Positions 32,833-39,583 of a stretch of 64,000 nucleotides of DNA are shown one piece after another. The notes beneath the pieces were generated by a model, which saw only the letters and a list, made by a program, of their open reading frames with translations, was not told the origin of the DNA and did no database searches. Within the stretch, counting starts at the first letter, position 1. Each line of letters opens with the position of its first letter. Source of the DNA: JBGAPH01 sp046349955 (lineage in GTDB: Bacteria > Planctomycetota > Planctomycetia > Pirellulales > JBGAPH01); assembly GCA_046349955.1 (NCBI GenBank), contig JAXMBI010000007.1, positions 198,849 to 262,848 on the forward strand. Direction: 5' to 3'. Position numbers and translations under genes: made by a program.

Positions 32833-33909
32833 ATGTCTCGCCAGCCCGCTGCTCGGAACTCGGCGTTCACTCTCGTCGAACTGTTGGTCGTCATCGCGAT
32901 TATCGGCATCCTGATCGCCCTCTTGTTGCCCGCGGTGCAGTCTGCCCGCGAAGCGGCGCGGCGGATTCAGTGCGTGAACAATCTGAAGCAGATGGCGCTG
33001 GCGTGCCACAACTATCACGACCAGCACAAGTGGCTGCCTACGGGGGCGAACTGGGATCCGAAGACCTCGGATGTTTCCACGAGCGACAACTTCCGCCCGA
33101 ATTGGATCATTTTGGTCTTGCCGTTCGTGGAGCAACAGGCGACGTACAACGCCTTCGACCTGACCAAGTACATCAGTCACGCCAACAACCGCTTGGCCCG
33201 CGGCACGAACATCCCTGCGTTCTTCTGCCCGACCGACGCCTCGCAGCAACGCAACAAGTTTCAGCCGATTCCGGGCAAGCAAGCCGAGGGAGACAACTGG
33301 GCGCGGAACAACTACGCGTGCAACGGCACGTTGACGGATGCCCGTCAAGTCAACAGCCCGACCGGGTCCGGCACGACCTATGCCAACGATCCCAATTACG
33401 GCGGAGTGATGACGATCGGCGGCTCTCTGCGCCTCGGAGACATTACCGATGGCACCAGCAACACGCTGTTGCTGGGCGAGGTCCGCGTTGGCTTGACGGA
33501 GTTCGATCGCCGCGGGACCTGGGCCATGGGAGTTCCGGGAGCGAGCCTGCTCATGTGGCACGGCTCGACGGGAGACGACAACGGTCCTAATCCCTGCAAT
33601 GAAGCTTCCGACGACACCGAGAATTGCTCTTGGCTGATGGGCAATCAGCCGGGCGCCCCCGGCGCGACACAAATGATTGCCGAGTGCATGACCTGCTGGC
33701 AGGGGAGCGACAGCTTCCAGGCGGCCCCGCGGAGTCGCCATCCCGGCGGTGTGATGACGGCCGTGGGCGACGCCAGCGTCCACTTCGTTAGCGACAACAT
33801 CGACCGCGGCATCGGCCCCTGGAATCCCGCGGGCCGTTGGACGGTGTGGGATCGGTACTGCGCGGCGGGCGACGGCGTCGCCCTCGATATGAGCAAAGTG
33901 TTCCAGTAA
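32833..33909 (+). CDS. DUF1559 prepilin-type protein, copy 2
   Basis: A 358-residue paralogue of copy 1, starting MSRQPAARNSAFTLVELLVV. I reject the in-frame GTG at 32767 because the prepilin leader would become too long. The prepilin helix, NNLKQMALACHNYHDQHKWL, and the SRHPGGVMTAVGDASVHFVS end block are present. The Cys insert reads PCNEASDDTENC and ECMTCW. It is closest to copy 1 (shared NFRPNWI, LPFVEQQATYNAFDLTKYIS-type text), which marks copies 1 and 2 as products of a whole-cassette duplication. Confidence 0.92.
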   Translation: MSRQPAARNSAFTLVELLVVIAIIGILIALLLPAVQSAREAARRIQCVNNLKQMALACHNYHDQHKWLPTGANWDPKTSDVSTSDNFRPNWIILVLPFVEQQATYNAFDLTKYISHANNRLARGTNIPAFFCPTDASQQRNKFQPIPGKQAEGDNWARNNYACNGTLTDARQVNSPTGSGTTYANDPNYGGVMTIGGSLRLGDITDGTSNTLLLGEVRVGLTEFDRRGTWAMGVPGASLLMWHGSTGDDNGPNPCNEASDDTENCSWLMGNQPGAPGATQMIAECMTCWQGSDSFQAAPRSRHPGGVMTAVGDASVHFVSDNIDRGIGPWNPAGRWTVWDRYCAAGDGVALDMSKVFQ

Positions 33910-33965
33910 GCGATTTCCCGTTGACCGCCCGTTCTTCCGTCTCGCCTTGTGTTCGAGGGCTCTTG

Positions 33966-34415
33966 ATGCTCGCGCGCGTTGCTCGGTCTGCCTGCTGGCT
34001 AGCGCTTTGCCTAGCGATCGCCGGCTGCAACGGGGAAGGGAAGCTGAACGTCACCGGCGTGGTCAAGCACCCCGACGGGAGCGTTCCCAAGGGGATGGGG
34101 CCGAGCTACGTCGGCTTCTATCCGGAAAACCCCAACGACCCCAAGGCGAAAGGCGCCTCGGCGTCGATCGATCCGGAGACGGGCGCCTTCACGCTCTACA
34201 CCGTGAAGCCGGGGGACGGCGCCTTCCCAGGAAAGTACAAGGTGATCTTCAAGGTCGATGCGGCCTACCCCCCCAAGGCCAATGGGGCAAGCAGCCTGGT
34301 GCCTACGGAGTACAACGACCCCGACACCACGCCGCTGACCGCCGAGATCAGCTCGAGCCAAACGCACTTTCCCTTCGAGGTGCCGAAGCGGACACCGGGC
34401 GCGAAGAAGAAGTAA
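33966..34415 (+). CDS. Small beta-rich lipoprotein paired with prepilin 2
   Basis: A 149-residue paralogue of the lipoprotein at 30.7 kb, starting MLARVARSACWLALCLAIAG with lipobox AIAGC. The mature part keeps VTGVVKHPDGSVPKGMGPSY, ETGAFTLYTVKPGDGAFPGK and the end AEISSSQTHFPFEVPKR with a Lys-rich tail. It lies 56 bases after prepilin 2. The conserved order (peroxidase, prepilin, lipoprotein) and spacing support a functional unit. Confidence 0.8.
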   Translation: MLARVARSACWLALCLAIAGCNGEGKLNVTGVVKHPDGSVPKGMGPSYVGFYPENPNDPKAKGASASIDPETGAFTLYTVKPGDGAFPGKYKVIFKVDAAYPPKANGASSLVPTEYNDPDTTPLTAEISSSQTHFPFEVPKRTPGAKKK

Positions 34416-34460
34416 GGTTCCGCTGCCGGCAGAGTTTTCTTGTTCTTCGTCAAGGTTTCC

Positions 34461-34490
34461 TTGACACGCCGCAGCGCGTGCGGCTAATCT
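34461..34490 (+). promoter_or_regulatory. Promoter of prepilin gene 3
   Basis: TTGACA (34461-34466), 18 bases, TAATCT (34485-34490), 119 bases before the ATG. The 150-base leader, including GTTTCCTTGACA and GGGAGTCGTTCCA just before the ATG, is strongly similar to that of copy 4. Confidence 0.65.
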
Positions 34491-34609
34491 AAAAGCGTTC
34501 TTGCAGCCCGCGAGCCGGAAAAAGAGGCGCGGCCGCGGCCCTAGGGCGATTGCCCCAGGCCATCTTGCTCGGAACACGGTCACCCAGTCGACGTTTGGGA
34601 GTCGTTCCA

Positions 34610-35671
34610 ATGCCCGCCTCTTCGCAGCCCCGGTTGCGGGGTTTCACGCTCGTTGAGTTGCTCGTCGTCATCGCGATCATCGGCATCCTGATCGCGCTCC
34701 TCTTGCCTGCGGTGCAGGCGGCGCGGGAGGCCGCGCGGCGCACGCAGTGCACGAACAACGCCAAGCAGTTGGGGCTGGCGCTGCACAACTACCACGATCA
34801 GAACAAGTCGCTGCCGCCGGCCTACCAGTTCGACAAGAAGGACTTGGCCAATGCCGACGTGAGCGACAACTTTCGGGCGAACTGGCTGATCTTGTGCTTG
34901 CCGTTCATGGAGCAGCAAGCGCTCTACGGCTCGTTCGACCTCACGCAGTTCATCAGTGCCCCGAAGAATCTGGGGCCGCGCGGCGTTGTGATTCCCGGCC
35001 TGCTGTGCCCCAGCGATGGCAACAACCGCCTTCGCTACGAAGGTCCCGCCAACCGCGAAAACGGCAACTGGGCGCGCGGCAATTACGCGGCTCAAGGGGA
35101 GATCACCTATAACCGTCAGTCCGCATTCACCAACTCGCTGTTCGGCGGAGTGATGGGCATGAGCCAAGCCCTCAAGCTCGGCGACATTCTGGACGGCACC
35201 AGCAACACCATGATGGTGGCCGAGATTCGGGCCGGCGTTTCGGAACGCGATCGCCGCGGCGCCTGGGCGATGGGGGGTCCTGGCTCGAGCGCGACCATGG
35301 CCAATGGCCGCAACGGCGACGACGCCGGGCCGAATGTCTGTTCCGACGCCAGCGACGACATCGAGGACTGCACGTTCCTCTACTCCGGGCAAGGCCCCGG
35401 CATGAACATGATGTTGAGCGAGTGCATGAGCTGCTGGGTGGGTTGCGGCAATCACCAGGCCACCGCCCGCAGCAAGCACCCGGGCGGCGTGATCGTCACA
35501 TGTGCTGACGCGAGCGTTCACTTTGTGAGCGACAACGTCGACACCGGAGGCCAGTGGGCCTGCAGCAGCAACGAAGCCAATATCGCCGCTTGCCCCATGA
35601 GCGTGTGGGATCGCTTCTGCGTGGCATCCGACGGCATCGCCCTCGACATGACGAAGGTCTTTGGCTACTAG
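34610..35671 (+). CDS. DUF1559 prepilin-type protein, copy 3
   Basis: A 353-residue prepilin-like protein starting MPASSQPRLRGFTLVELLVV, with GGGAG upstream. The family end block SKHPGGVIVTCADASVHFVS is intact. The Cys insert reads VCSDASDDIEDC and ECMSCWVGCGN, with one more Cys than copies 1 and 2. It has no peroxidase or lipoprotein directly attached and is followed by a strong terminator. It resembles copy 4 much more than copies 1 and 2, so this pair arose by a separate duplication. Confidence 0.92.
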   Translation: MPASSQPRLRGFTLVELLVVIAIIGILIALLLPAVQAAREAARRTQCTNNAKQLGLALHNYHDQNKSLPPAYQFDKKDLANADVSDNFRANWLILCLPFMEQQALYGSFDLTQFISAPKNLGPRGVVIPGLLCPSDGNNRLRYEGPANRENGNWARGNYAAQGEITYNRQSAFTNSLFGGVMGMSQALKLGDILDGTSNTMMVAEIRAGVSERDRRGAWAMGGPGSSATMANGRNGDDAGPNVCSDASDDIEDCTFLYSGQGPGMNMMLSECMSCWVGCGNHQATARSKHPGGVIVTCADASVHFVSDNVDTGGQWACSSNEANIAACPMSVWDRFCVASDGIALDMTKVFGY

Positions 35672-35718
35672 GCCGGGCGGCTCGCCAATCGATTTGCCCG
35701 ACGGGCGACAGACGATCA

Positions 35719-35763
35719 CAGGCCCCGGACCGGCGCCGCTGGTCCGGGGCCTGTCCGTTTTTC
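35719..35763 (+). terminator. Intrinsic terminator after prepilin 3
   Basis: CAGGCCCCGGACC (35719-35731) pairs exactly with GGTCCGGGGCCTG (35741-35753), followed by TCCG and a run of five T. It separates copy 3 from copy 4. Confidence 0.85.
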
Positions 35764-35868
35764 GAGCCGGCTTCGCGGCTTTTTTCGTCGCCCCGTCATC
35801 TGTGCCTGGGCTCGCCAGGCGAAAAAGCCCCGACTCACCCTCTTCTTTCTGCGATTAATCAGGTTTCC

Positions 35869-35898
35869 TTGACATGCCCCGCCCGCGGCGGCTAAGGT
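35869..35898 (+). promoter_or_regulatory. Promoter of prepilin copy 4
   Basis: TTGACA (35869-35874), 18 bases, TAAGGT (35893-35898). It is intact although the gene it serves is frameshifted. Confidence 0.6.
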
Positions 35899-36015
35899 AG
35901 TGGCGTTCGGCAGACCGCGCGCCGGAAAAGAGGCACGGCCCGCGTCCCTGGGGCGAATGCTCTAGGCATTTGGATCGGAACAGTTGTCACCCATTGCTGC
36001 TTGGGAGTCGTTCCA

Positions 36016-37064
36016 ATGCCCGCCTCTTCCCGGCCCCGCTCCCGGGGTTTCACGCTTGTCGAGCTGCTGGTCGTCATTGCGATCATCGGCATCCTGATCG
36101 CACTTTTGCTGCCCGCGGTGCAGGCGGCGCGCGAGGCCGCGCGGCGCACGCAGTGCATGAACAACATCAAGCAAGCCGCGCTAGCGCTGCACAACTACCA
36201 CGACCAGAACAAGTGCCTGCCGCCGGCCTATCAGTTCGACAAAGGCGAAGCCTACAACACCTCGGACAAGTTTCGGCCCAACTGGCTCATTCTCTGCCTC
36301 CCCTTCATGGAGCAGCAGGCGCTCTACGGCTCGTTCGACCTCACACAGTTCATCAGCTCGCCCAAGAACCTGGCGCCGCGGGGCGTGGTGATTCCCACCT
36401 TGCTCTGTCCCACCGATAGCGCCAACAACCGGGTCAAATTCGCGGGCCGCGGCGCTTCGGAAGGGCCCAACTGGGCCCGCGGCAACTACGGGGTTCAGGG
36501 AGAGCTGAGCTACGGCACCAACGCCGCCTTCTCCAACTCGGCGGCTCGGCGGCGTGATGGGTTGGAACCGAGCTTTGCGGCTGGGTGAAATCTTGGACGG
36601 AACGAGCAACACGCTGATGGTGACCGAGCTTCGCCGGCGTTAACGAGCATCGCCGCGGAACCTGGGCCATGGGGGTTCCAGGGTGCGAGCGCCGACGATG
36701 TCGAATGGCCGCGATTCGACGCCAACGGCCCCAACCCTGCAACGACGCCAGCGACGACATCGAGGACTGCACCGCCCTGAGCTCGAATCCGGGCGTGCAG
36801 GCCTTGCTTGCCGATTGCATGGGCTGCTGGTCGGGTTGCGACAATCACCAGGCCACCACCCGCAGCAAGCACCCTGGGGGCGTGATGTGCGCCACCGCGG
36901 ACGCCAGCGTACACTTCGTGAGCGACAACGTCGACACGGGAGGCGTGTGGCATTGCAGCGGGCAGGCTGAGAACATCAACGGCTGTCCGATGAGCGTCTG
37001 GGATCGCTTCTGCGTGGCCTCCGACGGCATCGCGCTCGATATGACGAAGGTGTTCGCCTACTAG
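36016..37064 (+). pseudogene. DUF1559 prepilin-type gene, copy 4, frameshifted
   Basis: Start, prepilin helix and first 170 residues are intact (MPASSRPRSRGFTLVELLVV), and the last 110 residues are intact in another frame (PCNDASDDIEDC, DCMGCWSGCDNHQ, SKHPGGVMCATADASVHFVS). Between about 36,540 and 36,730 the homology jumps between frames at least four times (extra base near NSRLGGVMG, missing base near TELR/AGVNEHRRG, extra base near GVPG, missing base near NGPNP/CNDAS). Each is a single-base event against copy 3. Promoter and terminator are intact. Either the gene is recently decayed or this stretch has base-call errors. Confidence 0.8.
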
Positions 37065-37092
37065 GCCCCACGCGTCAGCCAATAGCACGATG

Positions 37093-37129
37093 AAGGCCCT
37101 GGACCGGCAGAGCTGGTCCAGGGCCTTTT
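37093..37129 (+). terminator. Intrinsic terminator after prepilin copy 4
   Basis: AAGGCCCTGGACC (37093-37105) pairs with GGTCCAGGGCCTT (37115-37127), followed by TT. It is a close relative of the terminator after copy 3. Confidence 0.8.
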
Positions 37130-37285
37130 GCGACGGCCTTTTCAAGGCATCGACGCGGGCTTTCTGACCTCAGCAGGACCGCCTCGAGAAAGCCGCCGGC
37201 GTAAGCCGGGCGACTGCTGCGCGGCGATTCGAAGCGATGTTGCCAACCAGCTCTCTGCGATGCGGCCGAGATTTGGCCGGTCCGA

Positions 37286-37758
37286 CTAACGCTTCTTCTT
37301 CCCGGCTTCCTTCTTCGGATCCCGCTTGGGCACCTTGAGGTCGAAGCGGCGATTGGACGAACTGATCTCCGCGGTGAGCGGCGTCGTGTCCGCGGCTCAA
37401 GTACTCGAGCGGCGTGGCGATTCCCACGTTGTTCGGTTTGGGCGGGTAGGTCGTGTCGACGCGCACCACGACTTTGTACTTGCCCGGATAAGGCGCCGTC
37501 CCCCGGTTTCACGCAGTAGAGTTCGAACTCGCCCGTCTCGGCGGCGACATACCCAATCGCCGGTTGGATGTTGGGAGCGTTGGGATCCTCGGGCTCGAAG
37601 CGGACCACGGGCGGCGTCGCTCCTTTGGGCACGGTGCCGTCCTCGTACTTGAGGGAGCCCGTAACCTTCATCCGGCCTCCGGAGCCTCCACAGCCCGCCA
37701 GCAACGGCGTGGAGAGCAGGAGGGCGCCACCTACGAAGCAGAAAAAACGACGCCGCAT
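37286..37758 (-). pseudogene. Third small lipoprotein gene, frameshifted
   Basis: Starts MRRRFFCFVGGALLLSTPLL with lipobox LLAGC. It follows the paralogues through VTGSLKYEDGTVPKGATPPV and ETGEFELYCVKPGDGA, then loses frame at a doubled T near 37,485. It continues in a second frame (KYKVVVRVDTTYPPKPNNVG, LEYLSRG) and shifts again near 37,390 to TTPLTAEISSSNRRFDLKVP and a Lys-rich end with TAG at 37286. Two single-base changes would restore it. It is inverted relative to the other two lipoprotein genes and follows peroxidase copy 3 on the minus strand. Confidence 0.75.
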
Positions 37759-37827
37759 GAGCAGGCCCTGATGCAAAAAAGAAGCAGGCGGGAGGAGGGA
37801 GAGGACGCGCGGGATGCCTATCGGCGA

Positions 37828-37856
37828 AATCTAATAAGCCCCCTCGCGGTAGTCAA
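37828..37856 (-). promoter_or_regulatory. Promoter of the third lipoprotein gene
   Basis: On the minus strand, TTGACT (37851-37856), 17 bases, TAGATT (37828-37833), about 70 bases before the start codon. It lies 57 bases past the end of peroxidase copy 3. Confidence 0.55.
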
Positions 37857-37912
37857 GTAAGACTAATCGCAATTGCTATGGTTTCTTGTTTGCCGCGCCG
37901 GATTCGGGCCGT

Positions 37913-39238
37913 TTAGGGGGCTGTTTCCGGCAAACGCCCCAGCGCCAGGTTGGGGACCCGGCCATTGAGCGCGTCGAGGAAGGCGAGCAATTGCTTCTGC
38001 TCCGCCGGCGACAGGTTCAGCGGCTTCACGAGCGGATCGAGGTGCGGGTTGGGAGTGCCCCCCTGCGAGAGCCAGGCGACCACCTCTTCCAGCGTTTCCA
38101 TGTGATCGTCGTGCATGTAGCGGCGGCTGTTCCGCAGGTTCCGCAGCGTGGGCGTTTTGAAGGCCCCGCGGTCCTCCAGGCGGCCGGTCACCCGCTCCCG
38201 CCCGGCGTCGGCCAGCGGCTCGCTCCAACCCGCCCCCACATTGTGATACTTCTCGTCGGTGAAGTTGGGGCCCGAGTGACAGGCGTGGCACCCGGCCTTG
38301 CCGAAGAACAGATCGCGGCCTTTCTGGGCCGTGGGCGACAGGGGATTGATCGCCGCGAAGGCCCGGACCTTCTCCGCAAAGTTGCGCTCGGCCTCGCTCA
38401 GCGTGGCCGGATCGCGGTCCTTCCAAGCTTGGACCTCCGCCCAGAAATCGTAGGGCGACTCCCCCCCCACGATATTGCGGACGAACGCGGCCAGCGCGCG
38501 GGCGGCGTTGTCGACGCTCACCTCGCCGAAGATCACTTCGAACTGCCGGCGGTAGGCGGGGGTCTGCTGCAGAAAGGCCGTGAGCGCCTCAGGCGTGCTG
38601 TTCATTTCGTAGGGGGAGAAGATGGGGTCGGTCACCTGGGCCTCGAGCGTCGCCCGTCGCCCGTCCCAGAACTGCGCTTCGCTGAAAATGCGGTTGAGAA
38701 TCGAGGGAGGAATGCGGAGCGGCACGCCCGCCGCCGGATCGCCCGCCAGATCGACTCCGGTGTACGACTTGCCCGGCATGTGGCAGTGGAAGCAGGCGTG
38801 ATTGCGGCCGGGGCCGGAAAGCCGGGGATCGACGAACAGTTGCCGGCCCAGCTCGATCTTGGCCCGCGTGAGCGGATTGTCGACCGGGATCTTCACCTCG
38901 CCTGCCAGCGACCGCAGGCCCAGCGGGAGCACGAACTCGAGCGGTTCGTGGTTCTTGGGGTCGGCGAGCCAGACCTCGACGTCGGCCAGGGTGAGCGGCC
39001 CGCTGCCTGAGATGCCGGCGGTCAAGCTCGGCGAGCCGAGCAGGATTTTGCCGTCGACGAACAGGTCGGCCGGCCGCACGACTTCGTCGAGCCGCACGCT
39101 CTGCTTGGCCGCCCGGGACTCGTGGACCGGTTTGGGTGGCATCAGGTCGCAGCCGGCGGCGACGACGAACAGCGCGGCAGCCTGGACCGCGCCCCAAGCG
39201 GACAGCGCGCCACGGCGGACAGAAAGGAATGCAGCCAT
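37913..39238 (-). CDS. Di-heme cytochrome c peroxidase-family lipoprotein, copy 3
   Basis: A 441-residue paralogue starting MAAFLSVRRGALSAWGAVQA with lipobox FVVAAGC; the upstream in-frame start at 39373 adds a non-export extension. Heme sites are CFHCH (149-153) and CHACH (317-321). The shared block ILLGSPSLTAGISGSGPLTL and the end block NLALGRLPET are kept. It is the most divergent copy: the region after the first heme reads MPGKSYTGVDLAGDPAAG instead of a GFTDHVV-type loop, and the axial-Met motif is RRYMHDD. Inverted at the right edge of the cluster, with a broken lipoprotein gene downstream. Confidence 0.87.
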   Translation of the reverse strand: MAAFLSVRRGALSAWGAVQAAALFVVAAGCDLMPPKPVHESRAAKQSVRLDEVVRPADLFVDGKILLGSPSLTAGISGSGPLTLADVEVWLADPKNHEPLEFVLPLGLRSLAGEVKIPVDNPLTRAKIELGRQLFVDPRLSGPGRNHACFHCHMPGKSYTGVDLAGDPAAGVPLRIPPSILNRIFSEAQFWDGRRATLEAQVTDPIFSPYEMNSTPEALTAFLQQTPAYRRQFEVIFGEVSVDNAARALAAFVRNIVGGESPYDFWAEVQAWKDRDPATLSEAERNFAEKVRAFAAINPLSPTAQKGRDLFFGKAGCHACHSGPNFTDEKYHNVGAGWSEPLADAGRERVTGRLEDRGAFKTPTLRNLRNSRRYMHDDHMETLEEVVAWLSQGGTPNPHLDPLVKPLNLSPAEQKQLLAFLDALNGRVPNLALGRLPETAP

Positions 39239-39583
39239 GTCCCGGATCAACTCGCGCCTAGAGAAATTGCCCAGCACTCTAGTTAAATGCGCGGCGGCGT
39301 TGGCTGCAACCCGGCGGAGAGGATCGGCGCTTCGTCCCAGCTTGCCTTCCGGGTCGATTTGCCGAGGGAGCAAGCGGCCAGCGAGCCGCCGGCTTCACGC
39401 CGGCGGGCCCCGGTACGAACTCGTTCAGGGTTGCCGCGGCGATCACCACCGACGTGCCGCGGGAATGGACAGCGAATCGATCACAGCTCGCTGATGCATG
39501 AGGGCCCGATTCTCTCATCGCGTGGCACGGCGGGGGTAAACCCCGCCGCTCGCCAAGCCGAACTCATCGGCTGTGCTGCGGCG
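39239..39583. other. Non-coding gap with hairpins
   Basis: About 345 bases between peroxidase copy 3 and the FAD/Fe-S dehydrogenase end. No gene is supported. Two short GC hairpins are visible: GCCGGC-TTCAC-GCCGGC near 39,390-39,406 and CGGCGGGG-TAA-CCCCGCCG-like near 39,528-39,548. These are of the dispersed type common in this window. Confidence 0.5.

Noticed and set aside
28047..39238. Assigning the peroxidases as MauG
   Set aside because: They keep Met in the YMH motif where MauG has Tyr; the canonical peroxidase reading is safer, so the crosslinking idea stays a hypothesis.
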